Source of the DNA: Cupriavidus pauculus
Lineage (GTDB): Bacteria; Pseudomonadota; Gammaproteobacteria; Burkholderiales; Burkholderiaceae
Assembly: GCF_003854935.1 (NCBI RefSeq)
Contig: NZ_CP033970.1
Coordinates: forward strand, 372,001-436,000
Direction: 5' to 3'
Length of the DNA: 64,000 bases
Shown piece after piece: positions 30,403-40,588 of this stretch. The notes beneath the pieces were generated by a model. The model saw only the letters and a program-made list of their open reading frames with translations, was not told where the DNA came from and did not search any database. Positions within the stretch are counted from its first letter, which is position 1. Each line of letters begins with the position of its first letter. The position numbers and the translations under genes are program-made.

Positions 30403-31755
30403 TCAGCGCGGCTGGTTGCGCAGGAAGTCGGTCAGCCGGTCGGCCGGCATCGGGCGGCCGTAGAGGTAGCCCTGCGCCTCCACACAGCCGTGGGCCAGCA
30501 GGAAATCGCGCTGCTCGGGCGTTTCCACGCCCTCGGCCACCACGCCGATCTGCAGGCTCTGGCCGACGTTGATGACCGAGCGGACGATGGCGGCGTCCAC
30601 ATTGTCCTGCGTGACGTTGCGGATGAACGACTGGTCGATCTTGAGCCGGTCCACTGGAAACGTCTTCAGGAAGCTCAGCGACGCGTAGCCGGTGCCAAAG
30701 TCGTCGCAGGTCAGCGTCACGCCGTCGCGGCGCAGCGCCTGAAGCTGGTCGGACACCTCGTCGCCCTGCTGCAGGGCGATGGTCTCGGTAATCTCGATTT
30801 CCAGCCGGTCGGGCGGCAGCTCCAGCGCGCGCAGCACGTGGCGCACCTCGGTCAGCAGCCGGCTTTCGGCCAACTGGGCGGCAAACAGGTTGATGGCCAC
30901 GCGCGGCGCGTCCTCGAACGTCAGCGACCATGCCCGCGCCTGGGCGCAGGCCGTGTGCAGCAGCCACATGCCCACGTCGGCGGCCACGCTGCTGGCGGCC
31001 AGCGCGTCGATGAACGCGGCCGGCGTGAGCAGGCCCAGCGTGGGATGGCGCCAGCGCATCAGCGCCTCGGCGCCCTTGACGCGGCCGTCCCGCAGGTCCA
31101 CCTGCGGCTGGTACAGCAGTTCGAACTGGCGTTGGGCGTAGGCTTCGCGCAGGGCCTGCACCAAAGACAGGCGCGTGGTCACGTCGGCCCGCATCTGCGG
31201 CTTGAAGAAGCGGATGGTGCGGCCGCCGTCGTGCTTGGCCCGGGCCAGCGCCAGGCTGGCGGCGGCCAGCACGTCGGCCGTGCTGTCGCCGCCGGCGGGC
31301 ATCACGCACGCGCCCAGGCTGGCCAGCACGTGGTGGCGGTTGCCGTTGAGTTCGAAGGGGGCGGACAGCATCGACAGGATGGCCGCACTGACATGGCGCA
31401 CCAGCGTGGGGTCCGAGATCGACGTCAGCAGCACGCCGAATTCGTCGCCGCCCACGCGGCCCACCACGGCGTCGCGCGGCGACGCATCGCGCAGGCGGCG
31501 GGCCACCTGCTGCAGCACGGCGTCGCCTTCGGCATGGCCGTGCATGTCGTTAAAAGCGCGGAAATCGTCGATACCCACCAGCAACAGGGCGAAACGGGGC
31601 GTCGTCTCGCTTTGCAGACGCGCTTCCACCCGCTTCAAGAACGCCTGGCGGACGACCACGCCGGTCAGCGGATCCAGGTCCGCCGGCGGCAAGGCGCCAG
31701 TCGCCTGCGCCTCCGACTTGGCCACCATCCCTGCCCTATCAGTTGTGATGAACAT
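30403..31755 (-). CDS. GGDEF-EAL c-di-GMP metabolism protein
   Basis: 450-residue cytoplasmic protein with a diguanylate cyclase domain (about 28-190, intact GGDEF in GRVGGDEFGVLL) and a phosphodiesterase domain (about 205-445, EAL in GAEALMRWRHP, with EITETIALQ and CDDFGTGYASL). Both signatures look catalytically competent, and there is no canonical RxxD inhibitory site just before GGDEF. No membrane segment or sensory domain is present. Divergent from wspA across 269 bases, so it probably modulates the same c-di-GMP pool. Confidence 0.92.
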   Translation of the reverse strand: MFITTDRAGMVAKSEAQATGALPPADLDPLTGVVVRQAFLKRVEARLQSETTPRFALLLVGIDDFRAFNDMHGHAEGDAVLQQVARRLRDASPRDAVVGRVGGDEFGVLLTSISDPTLVRHVSAAILSMLSAPFELNGNRHHVLASLGACVMPAGGDSTADVLAAASLALARAKHDGGRTIRFFKPQMRADVTTRLSLVQALREAYAQRQFELLYQPQVDLRDGRVKGAEALMRWRHPTLGLLTPAAFIDALAASSVAADVGMWLLHTACAQARAWSLTFEDAPRVAINLFAAQLAESRLLTEVRHVLRALELPPDRLEIEITETIALQQGDEVSDQLQALRRDGVTLTCDDFGTGYASLSFLKTFPVDRLKIDQSFIRNVTQDNVDAAIVRSVINVGQSLQIGVVAEGVETPEQRDFLLAHGCVEAQGYLYGRPMPADRLTDFLRNQPR

Positions 31756-32024
31756 GTTTCCCGCTCAAGCTATTTGGCAAGTGTGACGAAAACCTTGAAA
31801 AAAGCAAGCGCTTCAAATTCCCGCCGCTCCCGCGCAACGGCGCGGCCTGGCGGGTAGCGGGCCGCCGTTGAAATGGCCCGGGCGTTACAGTACCCTACGC
31901 CGCAAACGCCTACCACCCGTTCGTGGGATTCCCCAGGGTCCGGTGGGCGTGCCCCGGCCGGCGGCCCGGGCCGGCCCCGCCGCCCCCGCCGCCCCCGTCC
32001 CGGCCCAACCAGACTCCATCGACC

Positions 32025-33644
32025 GTGAACCACTGGACCATCCGCACGCGCATCCTGGCAAGCTTCACCTTCATCCTGCTGGTCATGACGATGATGAGCC
32101 TGGCGGCCTATAACCGGCTGACGGCCATCGAGCGCGAAACCACGATCATGCGCACCGACGCGCTGCCCGGCCTGAACTACAGCGCCGGCATGCGCGGCGT
32201 CTGGGGCGAGCTCTACGTGCTGGCCTGGCAGACGGTGACCGCGGCCGACCCGGCGCAGCGCGCCCGGCTGCACGCCCAGACCGAGGACGCCACGCGCCGG
32301 CTGGACCGGCTGCAGAAGCTGTACGCGGATTCGATCCAGCGTGACGTCGATCGCACCCGGTTCCAGGCGTTCCTGGAACTGCGCAGCCGATACGAGCAGG
32401 CCGCCCAGCCCTACCTTGACCCCGTTCGCGGCAAGGACACCGTCGCCGCCGAGGCCGCCCTGCGCGGCAGTGCGCACGAGATCTGGATAGAAGGCCGCAA
32501 GGCGCTGCAGGGTCTGGTGGACGACAACGGCAAGGTCAATGACAGCGCCGCCGCCGGCATCGTCGATGCCGTGGACACGGCCAAGGTCAGCATCGAGGTA
32601 GCGCTGGCCATCGCCGTGCTGGCCGCGCTGGTCTGCGGCTTCCTGCTGCTGCGCGCCATCAACAGCCCCATGCGATCGATCGTGGCGCTGCTGGACACCA
32701 TGCGCGGCGGCGACCTGCGCGAGCGCATGACGCTGAACCGGCGCGACGAGTTCCGGGCCGTCGAGGAAGGCTTCAACCAGCTGGCCGGCGAGCTGACGTC
32801 GCTGGTCGGCCAGGCGCAGCGGTCGGCCATCCAGGTCACGACGTCGGTCAACGAGATTGCCGCCACGGCCCGCCAGCAGCAGGCCACCGCCACCGAGACG
32901 GCCGCCACGACCACGCAGATCGGCGCCACGTCGCGCGAGATCTCGGCCACGGCGCGCGACCTCGTCCGCACCATGAACGAGGTATCGCACGCGGCCGAGC
33001 AGACCGCCGGGCTGGCCGGCACGGGCCAGGTGGGCCTGTCGCGCATGGAAGGCACGATGCACCATGTGATGGAGGCCGCCGGGTCCGTCAACGCGCGGCT
33101 GGCCACGCTGAACGAGAAGGCCGGCAACATCAACCAGGTGGTCACGACCATCGCCCGCGTGGCGGACCAGACCAACCTGCTGTCGCTGAACGCCGCCATC
33201 GAGGCCGAGAAGGCCGGCGAGTACGGCCGGGGCTTCTCCGTGGTGGCCACCGAGATCCGCCGGCTGGCGGACCAGACCGCCGTGGCCACCTACGATATCG
33301 AGCAGATCGTGCGCGAGATCCAGTCGGCCGTGTCCGCCGGCGTGATGGGCATGGACAAGTTCTCGGAGGAAGTGCGGCGCGGGATGTCGGAGGTGACCCA
33401 GGTGGGCGACCAGCTTTCGCAGATCATCGGCCAGGTGCAGTCGCTGGCGCCGCGCGTGCAGATGGTCAACGAGGGCATGCAGGCCCAGGCCGGCGGCGCC
33501 GAGCAGATCAACCAGGCGCTGATGCAGCTCTCCGAGGCCGCGCAGCAGACCGTGGAATCGCTGCGCCAGTCTAGCCAGGCCATCGACGAGCTGACGCTGG
33601 TCTCCAACGAACTGCGCAGCGGCGTCTCGCGCTTCAAGGTCTGA
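32025..33644 (+). CDS. wspA: Wsp system methyl-accepting receptor WspA
   Basis: Membrane chemoreceptor; in Pseudomonas it senses surface contact and activates WspE. 539 residues: helix 1 (about 9-28), a four-helix-bundle periplasmic sensor (about 35-180), helix 2 (about 187-208), HAMP, and a cytoplasmic coiled coil with the signalling tip [19 protein letters not shown] near 381-399. The WspA-type region [20 protein letters not shown] is clear. GTG 32025 is taken because the first membrane helix begins right after it; the proline-rich open frame upstream is not convincing. First gene of wspABCDEFR. Confidence 0.93.
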   Translation: MNHWTIRTRILASFTFILLVMTMMSLAAYNRLTAIERETTIMRTDALPGLNYSAGMRGVWGELYVLAWQTVTAADPAQRARLHAQTEDATRRLDRLQKLYADSIQRDVDRTRFQAFLELRSRYEQAAQPYLDPVRGKDTVAAEAALRGSAHEIWIEGRKALQGLVDDNGKVNDSAAAGIVDAVDTAKVSIEVALAIAVLAALVCGFLLLRAINSPMRSIVALLDTMRGGDLRERMTLNRRDEFRAVEEGFNQLAGELTSLVGQAQRSAIQVTTSVNEIAATARQQQATATETAATTTQIGATSREISATARDLVRTMNEVSHAAEQTAGLAGTGQVGLSRMEGTMHHVMEAAGSVNARLATLNEKAGNINQVVTTIARVADQTNLLSLNAAIEAEKAGEYGRGFSVVATEIRRLADQTAVATYDIEQIVREIQSAVSAGVMGMDKFSEEVRRGMSEVTQVGDQLSQIIGQVQSLAPRVQMVNEGMQAQAGGAEQINQALMQLSEAAQQTVESLRQSSQAIDELTLVSNELRSGVSRFKV

Positions 33645-33665
33645 GCGGGCCGGCCGCCCTTCGCC

Positions 33666-34202
33666 ATGGCGCTCTTCCTGCTGTTCCGCATCGGGCCCGA
33701 CTACTACGCGATCGATAGCGGCGAGGTGGCCGAGGTGCTGCCGCTGACCGCCACCAAGCAGATTCCCGGCGCCCCGGCCTGGGTCTGCGGCCTGATGGTG
33801 CGCGCCGGGCAGCCGGTGCCCGTGATCGACGTGACCGCGCTGGCCACGGGCACTCCGGCCGGCGCACGCACCAGTACCCGGACCGTGCTGGTTAACTACC
33901 GTCGACCCGCACCGATGTCCAGAACCGCCGAAACTGCCGATTTCATCGATCAAGCCGATCCCGCCACCGCTGCCGAAACCGCGCCGGCCGCGCGGCTGCT
34001 GGGGCTGCGGCTCGAATATGCGACCGACACGCTGCGGTGCGACCCGGCATCGTTCGTCGACAGCGGCATCGACCCCGGCCAGGCGCGCTACCTGGGCCCG
34101 GTGCGCCACGACGCGCGCGGGCTGGTGCAGTGGGTCCGGGTGGCCGACCTGCTGCCCGAAGCCGTGCATACGATGCTGTTCCCCGACGCCCTGCCCGCAT
34201 GA
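33666..34202 (+). CDS. wspB: CheW-like coupling protein WspB
   Basis: 178-residue CheW domain protein linking WspA to WspE. It begins MALFLLFRIGPDYYAID and contains AWVCGLMVRAGQPVPVIDV, the usual CheW strand pattern. The middle has a less conserved insert (TAETADFIDQADPATAAE, about 85-105). Starts 21 bases after wspA; its stop overlaps the wspC start in ATGA. Confidence 0.92.
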   Translation: MALFLLFRIGPDYYAIDSGEVAEVLPLTATKQIPGAPAWVCGLMVRAGQPVPVIDVTALATGTPAGARTSTRTVLVNYRRPAPMSRTAETADFIDQADPATAAETAPAARLLGLRLEYATDTLRCDPASFVDSGIDPGQARYLGPVRHDARGLVQWVRVADLLPEAVHTMLFPDALPA

Positions 34203-35458
34203 CGGATCTGCCCCATCCCCCCACGCAGATCGAAACGCTGCTCAAGGAGCGGATCGGCCTGGACGCGACCGCCATCGGCCCGGCCGTCATTGCCCGCGCC
34301 GTGGAGACGCGCCGGCTGGCCGTGGGTGCCGCCGATCCGGCCGCCTACTGGAACGTGCTGCACGCCACGCCCGACGAACTCCAGGCGCTGATCGAGGCCG
34401 TGGTGGTGCCCGAGACGTGGTTCTTCCGCCACCGTGAAGCGCTGCTGGCGCTGGGCACGTTCGCGGCGCAGCGCGTGTTCGGCGACGGCGAGCGCCTGCT
34501 GCGCGTGCTGAGCCTGCCGTGCTCCACCGGCGAGGAACCGTACTCCATCGCGATGGCGCTGTTCGACGCCGGGCTGCCGGCCGACCGTTTCCGCGTGGAT
34601 GCCGTGGACGTCAGCGCCCGCGCGCTGGCACGCGCCCGCGCCGGCCTGTATGGCAGCAACGCGTTCCGCGGCGTGCCGCTCGATTTCCGCGACCGCTATT
34701 TCGCGCCGGCCCCGGGCGGCTACCAGCTCTCCGAGAAGGTGCGCGGCCAGGTGCGGCTGTTGCAGGGCAATCTTGTCGCGCCGGGCCTGCTGGCCAGCGA
34801 ACCGCCCTACCACTTCGTGTTCTGCCGCAACCTGCTGATCTATTTCGATGTCGCCACGCAGCAGCGGACCGTGCAGACGCTGCGCCGGCTGGCACAGCCC
34901 GGCGGGCTGATCTTCGTCGGTCCGGCCGAGGCCAGCCTGCTGACCCGCGAGGGGCTGGCCAGCGCCGGCGTGCCGCTGGCCTTCGCGTTCCATCCCGAGC
35001 CGGTCAGCAAGCCAGTCGTGCCGGTCGTGCGATCCGTCCGGCCGCCCGTCGCGCCGCCGGTATTGCAGAGCATGGCACGCGCCACGCCGCCCGCCGTGCG
35101 TCCCGTGCGGATGCCTCCGCCTCCGGCCGTGGCGACTGCCAAGCCGGAGGAGCCGCTGGCGTCGATCTCGGCGCTGGCCGACCGGGGCGAGTTGCAGGCC
35201 GCCACCGATGCCTGCCGCGCGTTCCTGGCGGCCCATGCGTCGTCGGCCGACGGCTGGTGCCTGCTGGGCGTGCTGAACGATGCGGCCGGCCATATCGCCG
35301 ATGCGCACGCCGCCTATCGCAAGGCCGTCTATCTGGACCCCGGCCATGAAGAGGCCCTTTACCACCTGGCTGCCTTGCTCGACAGCGAGGGCGATGCCAC
35401 CGGCGCCCATCGCGTGCGCGAGCGCGCGCAGCGTCATGCCCGACTGAGCCATGGCTGA
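34199..35458 (+). CDS. wspC: CheR-type methyltransferase WspC with TPR tail
   Basis: Methylates glutamates of WspA to adapt its output. 419 residues: CheR N-terminal helices, the SAM-binding domain with SLPCSTGEEPYSIAM and DAVDVSARAL, and FCRNLLIYFD. A proline-rich linker follows (about 270-320), then C-terminal TPR-like helices (AHAAYRKAVYLDPGHEEALY). This CheR-TPR architecture is typical of WspC. ATG 34199 overlaps the wspB stop; the last 8 bases overlap wspD. Confidence 0.92.
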   Translation: MTDLPHPPTQIETLLKERIGLDATAIGPAVIARAVETRRLAVGAADPAAYWNVLHATPDELQALIEAVVVPETWFFRHREALLALGTFAAQRVFGDGERLLRVLSLPCSTGEEPYSIAMALFDAGLPADRFRVDAVDVSARALARARAGLYGSNAFRGVPLDFRDRYFAPAPGGYQLSEKVRGQVRLLQGNLVAPGLLASEPPYHFVFCRNLLIYFDVATQQRTVQTLRRLAQPGGLIFVGPAEASLLTREGLASAGVPLAFAFHPEPVSKPVVPVVRSVRPPVAPPVLQSMARATPPAVRPVRMPPPPAVATAKPEEPLASISALADRGELQAATDACRAFLAAHASSADGWCLLGVLNDAAGHIADAHAAYRKAVYLDPGHEEALYHLAALLDSEGDATGAHRVRERAQRHARLSHG

Positions 35459-36146
35459 TTCCATCGTCCACGCCGCGCCCGCCACCCTGCCCGGCCTGGC
35501 CGCCGGCACCGTGTACGACTGCTGGCGCCGCATCGGCACCGGCGGCGACCGGTCCTGCCCGGAACTCGTCACGTACCTGCGCTGCCGCAATTGCCCGGTC
35601 TACGCGCAGGCGGCCGTGACCGTGCTCGACGCGCTGGCCGCTGGCAGCCTCGGCGGGGCCATGACGGACACGCTGCCCGCCGAGCACGCGGAGACCCGCG
35701 AAGCCGGCCAGTCGGTGCTGGTCTTCCGCGTGGGAGAGGAATGGCTGGCACTGCCGACCATCGCGCTCGGCGAGATCACCGCGCCCGCGCCCGTGCACAC
35801 GCTGCCGCACCGCCGCCACGCGGCGCTGCTGGGCGTGGCCGCCGTGCGCGGCACCCTGCTGACCTGCGTCTCGCTGGCGCAGTTGTTCGGCGATGCCCCC
35901 GAGGGCGATGACGCCCGTCCGGCGCGCTTCCTGATCCTCGGCCAGGGGCGCAGCGCCATCGCGCTGCCCGTGGCGGAGGTAGCCGGCGTCGAGCACGTGC
36001 CGCGCCGCGCGCTGCTGCCGCTGCCGGCCACGCTGACGCGGGCGTCGGCACGCTACACGCAGGCGCTGTTCGAACATGCGGGCCACAGCGTGGGCCTGCT
36101 CGATGCGGACCTGCTGCGCCAGGCCCTGTCGCGGAGCCTGGCATGA
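35451..36146 (+). CDS. wspD: CheW-like coupling protein WspD
   Basis: Second coupling protein, 231 residues. An N-terminal extension of about 80 residues includes a Cys-rich stretch (YDCWRRIGTGGDRSC, LRCRNCPVY) typical of WspD. A CheW domain follows (SVLVFRVGEEWLALPTIALGEI, GVAAVRGTLLTCVSL). The Cys pairs could bind a metal, but this is unproven. Overlaps wspC by 8 bases and wspE by 4. Confidence 0.92.
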   Translation: MADSIVHAAPATLPGLAAGTVYDCWRRIGTGGDRSCPELVTYLRCRNCPVYAQAAVTVLDALAAGSLGGAMTDTLPAEHAETREAGQSVLVFRVGEEWLALPTIALGEITAPAPVHTLPHRRHAALLGVAAVRGTLLTCVSLAQLFGDAPEGDDARPARFLILGQGRSAIALPVAEVAGVEHVPRRALLPLPATLTRASARYTQALFEHAGHSVGLLDADLLRQALSRSLA

Positions 36147-38413
36147 ACCCCGAACAGTTGCGCGATGCCTCGATGCTGGACCTGTTCGCGCTCGAAGCCG
36201 ATGCGCAGGCCGAGGTGCTGAACGCGGGGCTGCTGGCGCTGGAACGCGACCCCACGGCCGCCACGCACCTCGAAGCCTGCATGCGCGCCGCGCATTCGCT
36301 CAAGGGCGCGGCGCGCATCGTCGGGCTCGATGGCGGCGTGCGCGTGGCCCATGTGATGGAAGACTGCCTGGTTGCCGCGCAGCGTGGCGGCATCGTGCTG
36401 ACGCCGGCCCATATCGACGCGCTGCTGCAGGGCACCGACCTGCTCCAGCGCATCGGCCATCCGCCGGACGGCAACCTGCACTGGCCCGAGCTGGACGGCC
36501 GCGCCGAGATCGATGCGTGGATCGTGCAGATGAACCGGCTGCTCGATGGCGAGGACGTGGCACCGCCAGCGCCCCCGGCCGCACCCGCCGCACCGTCGGA
36601 GCCGGCCGCGCCGTCGCCACAGCCCGTTGCCTCGGCCGAGCTGCCGGCGGCTGCCGAATCGCACGAGCGCATGCTGCGCGTGAACGCCGACCGGCTGGAC
36701 CGCCTGCTGGCGATGGCCGGCGAGGCGATGGTCGAATCGCACTGGCTGCGCCCGTTCGGCAGCGCCATGCAGCAGGCGCGGCGCCAGCAGATGCGCGCGC
36801 TGCAGGCGCTGGACGGCGTGCAGGGCCTGCTCGACACGCCCGACGTGGCCGTGCCGCGCCTGCGCGCCGCGCTGGCCGAACTGCGGCAACTGATGGAGGA
36901 CGGCCAGGGCCAGCTATCCCAGCGCGTGGAGGAGTTCGACCAGTACGACCATCGTGCCACGCGGCTGTCGCGGCGGCTCTACGACACGGCGCTGTCGTGC
37001 CGCATGCGCCCGCTGTCGGACGGCATGACCGGTTTCTCGCGCATGGTGCGCGACCTGGGCCGCTCGCTGGCCAAGCAGGTGCAGCTGGTGCTGTCCGGCG
37101 AGCAGACGCAGGTGGACCGCGACATCCTCGAACAGCTCGACGCGCCGCTGGCCCACCTGCTGCGCAACGCGGTGGACCACGGCATCGAGGCCCCCGACGT
37201 GCGCCGCGCGGCCGGCAAGCCCGAGACCGGGCGCATCACGCTGGCCGCGCGCCACAACGCGGGCCGGCTCGTGATCGAGATTGCCGACGATGGCGCGGGC
37301 GTGGACCTCGACGCGCTGCGCGCGGCCATCGTGCGGCGCGGCCTGTCGCAGCCGGACACGGCCGCGCGGCTGTCGCAGGCCGAACTGCTGGAATTCCTGC
37401 TGCTGCCGGGCTTCAGCCTGCGCGAGACGGTGTCCGAGGTCTCGGGCCGTGGCGTGGGGCTCGATGCGGTGCAGGACATGGTGCGCGCCGTGCGTGGCAG
37501 CCTGAAGCTGTCGCAGCAGCCCGGCAGCGGCCTGCACTTCCATCTGGAACTGCCGCTGACGCTGTCGGTGGTGCGCGCGCTGCTGGTGGAGGTATCTGGC
37601 GAGGCGTATGCGTTTCCGCTGGGGCTGGTGCAGCGTGCCGTGCAGGTGCGGCGCGACGAGATCGAGCAGACCGAGCGGCACCAGCACTTCCGCCACGAAG
37701 GCCGCCCGGTGGGGCTGGTCAGCGCGGCGCAGATCCTGCAGCGTCCGGAGCCGCCGATCGAGGGCGATAGCGTGCCCGTGGTGGTGGTCGGCGAGCAGGA
37801 CCGCGTCTACGGCATCGCCGTGGACCGGCTCGTGGGCGAGCGCATGCTCGTGGTGCAGCCGCTGGCGCAGGCGCTGGGCAAGATCAAGAACATCGCGGCG
37901 GGCAGCCTGACCGACGACGGCACGCCCGTGCTGATCTTCGACGTCGAGGACATGCAGCGGTCCGTGGAAAAGCTGGTCTCCGAGGGCCGGATCGAGCGCG
38001 TGCGGCAGGCCGGCACCGACGCCACGGCCGCGCGCCGCCGCCGCGTGCTGGTGGTGGATGATTCCTTGACCGTGCGCGAGCTGGAGCGCAAGCTGCTGGC
38101 CGGGCGCGGCTACGACGTCAGCGTGGCCGTGGACGGCATGGACGGCTGGAACGTGCTGCGCGCCGAACCGTTCGACCTTGTCATCACCGACGTCGACATG
38201 CCGCGCCTGGACGGCATCGAGCTGGTCACGCGCATCCGGGGCGACGCGCGGCTGGCGCAGCTTCCGGTGATGATCGTGTCGTACAAGGACCGCGAGCAGG
38301 ACCGCGAACGCGGCATGCAGGCCGGCGCGGACTACTACCTGGCCAAGGGCAGTTTCCACGATACCGCACTGCTGGACGCCGTGCGGGACCTGATCGGCGA
38401 GGCACGCACATGA
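36143..38413 (+). CDS. wspE: CheA-type hybrid histidine kinase WspE
   Basis: Central kinase of the Wsp pathway, 756 residues. The Hpt domain has His51 (HSLKGAARI). A Pro/Ala linker follows, then dimerisation helices and an HK ATPase with [12 protein letters not shown] and [11 protein letters not shown] CheW-like regulatory domain precedes the C-terminal receiver with Asp683 ([12 protein letters not shown]). In known systems WspE phosphorylates WspR and WspF. Its start overlaps wspD by 4 bases and its end overlaps wspF by 4. Confidence 0.94.
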   Translation: MNPEQLRDASMLDLFALEADAQAEVLNAGLLALERDPTAATHLEACMRAAHSLKGAARIVGLDGGVRVAHVMEDCLVAAQRGGIVLTPAHIDALLQGTDLLQRIGHPPDGNLHWPELDGRAEIDAWIVQMNRLLDGEDVAPPAPPAAPAAPSEPAAPSPQPVASAELPAAAESHERMLRVNADRLDRLLAMAGEAMVESHWLRPFGSAMQQARRQQMRALQALDGVQGLLDTPDVAVPRLRAALAELRQLMEDGQGQLSQRVEEFDQYDHRATRLSRRLYDTALSCRMRPLSDGMTGFSRMVRDLGRSLAKQVQLVLSGEQTQVDRDILEQLDAPLAHLLRNAVDHGIEAPDVRRAAGKPETGRITLAARHNAGRLVIEIADDGAGVDLDALRAAIVRRGLSQPDTAARLSQAELLEFLLLPGFSLRETVSEVSGRGVGLDAVQDMVRAVRGSLKLSQQPGSGLHFHLELPLTLSVVRALLVEVSGEAYAFPLGLVQRAVQVRRDEIEQTERHQHFRHEGRPVGLVSAAQILQRPEPPIEGDSVPVVVVGEQDRVYGIAVDRLVGERMLVVQPLAQALGKIKNIAAGSLTDDGTPVLIFDVEDMQRSVEKLVSEGRIERVRQAGTDATAARRRRVLVVDDSLTVRELERKLLAGRGYDVSVAVDGMDGWNVLRAEPFDLVITDVDMPRLDGIELVTRIRGDARLAQLPVMIVSYKDREQDRERGMQAGADYYLAKGSFHDTALLDAVRDLIGEART

Positions 38414-39438
38414 AGATCGGCATCGTCAACGACTCCCCGCTGGCCGTAGCGGCGCTACGGCGCGCGCTGGCGCTGGACAGCACGCTGGAAATCGTCTGGG
38501 TGGCCGGCGACGGCGAACGCGGCGTGCAGATGGCCGCCGCGCAGACGCCGGACCTGATCCTGATGGACCTGCTGATGCCGGTGGTGGACGGCGTGGAAGC
38601 CACGCGCCGCATCATGGCGGCCACGCCGTGCGCCATCGTGGTGGTGACGATGGACCTGGGCCGCAACGCAAACAAAGTGTTCGACGCGATGGGCCACGGT
38701 GCCATCGACGCGGTGGACACCCCCACGCTGACGCAGTCCGACGCGACGCTCGCAGCCGGGCCGCTGCTGCGCAAGATCCGCAATATCGGGCGGCTGCTGG
38801 CGGGGCGCACGCAGGCACCGCCCGCGCTGGCGGCCGCGTCGTGCGCGCCGGCCGCACCGCGGCTGGTGGCCATCGGCGCGTCGGCGGGCGGGCCGGCCGC
38901 GCTGGCGACGCTGCTGGGCGCGCTGCCCGGCACGTTCGGCGCCGCCATCGTCGCCGTGCAGCACGTGGACGAGGCGTTCGCGCAGGGCATGGCCGAATGG
39001 CTCGACGCGCAATGCGCGCTGCCGGTACGCATCGCGCGCGCCGGCGAGCCGCCGCAGGCCGGCACCGTGCTGCTGGCCGGCACCAACGATCATCTGCGGC
39101 TGGTGGCCGGCGGCCGCATGGCCTACACGCCCGAGCCGGGCGACTACCTGTACCGGCCGTCCATCGACGTGTTCTTCGAGAGCGTGGTGGAACACTGGCG
39201 CGGCGACGCGGTGGGCGTGCTGCTGACCGGCATGGGCCGCGACGGCGCGCAGGGGCTGAAGGCGATGCGCGACCGCAGTTTCCTGACCATCGCGCAGGAC
39301 CAGGCCACCAGCGCCGTCTACGGCATGCCCAAGGCGGCCGCCACGCTGGGCGCGGCCCAGGAAATCCTGCCGCTGCCGCGGATCGCCCCACGTCTGGTGC
39401 GGGCCTGCGGCGGCGAGACAACAAGACAAAAGGGGTAA
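38410..39438 (+). CDS. wspF: CheB-type methylesterase WspF
   Basis: Phosphorylation-activated esterase that demethylates WspA and so damps signalling. 342 residues: receiver with Asp53 ([13 protein letters not shown]), linker, and CheB catalytic domain with nucleophile Ser158 (IGASAGGP), the His in [10 protein letters not shown] and the Asp in [11 protein letters not shown]. All catalytic motifs are intact. Loss of WspF in Pseudomonas gives constitutive c-di-GMP synthesis and wrinkly colonies. It overlaps wspE by 4 bases; wspR follows after 5. Confidence 0.93.
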   Translation: MKIGIVNDSPLAVAALRRALALDSTLEIVWVAGDGERGVQMAAAQTPDLILMDLLMPVVDGVEATRRIMAATPCAIVVVTMDLGRNANKVFDAMGHGAIDAVDTPTLTQSDATLAAGPLLRKIRNIGRLLAGRTQAPPALAAASCAPAAPRLVAIGASAGGPAALATLLGALPGTFGAAIVAVQHVDEAFAQGMAEWLDAQCALPVRIARAGEPPQAGTVLLAGTNDHLRLVAGGRMAYTPEPGDYLYRPSIDVFFESVVEHWRGDAVGVLLTGMGRDGAQGLKAMRDRSFLTIAQDQATSAVYGMPKAAATLGAAQEILPLPRIAPRLVRACGGETTRQKG

Positions 39439-39443
39439 GCAAC

Positions 39444-40454
39444 ATGGCAAGACAGGGGAATCCGGCCGATCCGTCGGCCGCCGCGAACGAATACCTGGCG
39501 ATGGTGCTGCTGGTGGACGACCAGGCCATCATCGGCGAAGCCATCCGCCGCGCGCTGGCCGGCGAGACCGACATCGACTTCCACTACTGCGCCGATCCCG
39601 AGCAGGCGGTGGCCGTGGCCGAACGCACGCAGCCGACCGTGATCCTGCAGGACCTGGTGATGCCCGGCACGGACGGGCTGACGCTGGTGCGCCGCTACCG
39701 CGAGAACCCCGGCACGCGCGACATCCCGATCATCGTGCTGTCCACCAAGGAAGAGCCGACGATGAAGAGCGCGGCCTTTGCCGCCGGCGCCAACGACTAC
39801 CTGGTCAAGCTGCCGGACACGATCGAGCTGGTGGCCCGCATCCGCTACCACTCGCGCTCGTACCTGAACCTGTTGCAGCGCGACGAGGCGTACCGCGCGC
39901 TGCGGCAAAGCCAGCAGCAACTGCTGGAGACCAACCTGGAGCTTCAGCGGCTGACCAACTCCGACGGGCTGACTGGCCTGTCGAACCGGCGCTACTTCGA
40001 CGAGTACCTGGGCGCCGAGTGGAAGCGCGCGCAGCGCGAGCAGACCCAGCTTGCGCTGCTGATGATGGACGTGGATGCGTTCAAGGCCTACAACGACACC
40101 TACGGCCACGTGGCCGGCGACGAGGTGCTGCGCCGCGTGGCCACCGTGATCCGCGACAACTGCGCGCGGCCGGCCGACCTGCCCGCGCGCTTTGGCGGCG
40201 AGGAGTTCTCGATGATCCTGCCCGCCACGTCGCCGGGGGGCGCGCGGCTGCTGGCCGAGAAGGTGCGGCGCGCCATCGAGACGCTGCGCATTGCGCACAG
40301 CGGGTCGCCCACCAGCGGCTTTGTCACGGTCAGCGTGGGCGGGGCCGTGATGGTGCCCGACGGCAAGGGGCCGTTCAGCCAGCTCGTGGAAGCGGCGGAT
40401 GCGGGGCTCTATCAGGCCAAGCGCAACGGCCGCAACCAGGTGGTGATGGTGTAG
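39444..40454 (+). CDS. wspR: Response-regulator diguanylate cyclase WspR
   Basis: Output of the Wsp pathway; makes c-di-GMP from two GTP when phosphorylated. 336 residues: receiver with Asp70 ([10 protein letters not shown]), a coiled-coil linker (about 145-175), then the GGDEF domain with active site GGEEF at 251-255 and the inhibitory RxxD (RPAD) five residues before it. The layout and numbering almost match Pseudomonas WspR. ATG 39444 follows AAAAGGGG, which decides the start. Last gene of the operon, with a GC-rich hairpin after the stop. Confidence 0.94.
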   Translation: MARQGNPADPSAAANEYLAMVLLVDDQAIIGEAIRRALAGETDIDFHYCADPEQAVAVAERTQPTVILQDLVMPGTDGLTLVRRYRENPGTRDIPIIVLSTKEEPTMKSAAFAAGANDYLVKLPDTIELVARIRYHSRSYLNLLQRDEAYRALRQSQQQLLETNLELQRLTNSDGLTGLSNRRYFDEYLGAEWKRAQREQTQLALLMMDVDAFKAYNDTYGHVAGDEVLRRVATVIRDNCARPADLPARFGGEEFSMILPATSPGGARLLAEKVRRAIETLRIAHSGSPTSGFVTVSVGGAVMVPDGKGPFSQLVEAADAGLYQAKRNGRNQVVMV

Positions 40455-40463
40455 TTTCTGCAC

Positions 40464-40491
40464 GGATGCGCGCGCGGCGGTGCGCGCATCC
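40464..40491 (+). terminator. Hairpin downstream of wspR
   Basis: Perfect 10-base stem GGATGCGCGC (40464-40473) and GCGCGCATCC (40482-40491) starting 10 bases after the wspR stop. It lacks a long U tract (TGCTTCGC follows), so termination may be incomplete or Rho-assisted. Confidence 0.5.
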
Positions 40492-40588
40492 TGCTTCGCG
40501 CCCAGCGTGGGCGCGGCTTTCCGGCTTGGCACACAACCTGCAGAACGGACGATTCCACATCGTCATCGTTCGAGAGAGGAAATCCGCC

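Noticed and set aside
31770-34169. 799-residue minus-strand open frame over wspA and wspB
   Set aside because: Shadow of the receptor and coupling protein genes; no motif, and composition typical of antisense frames here.
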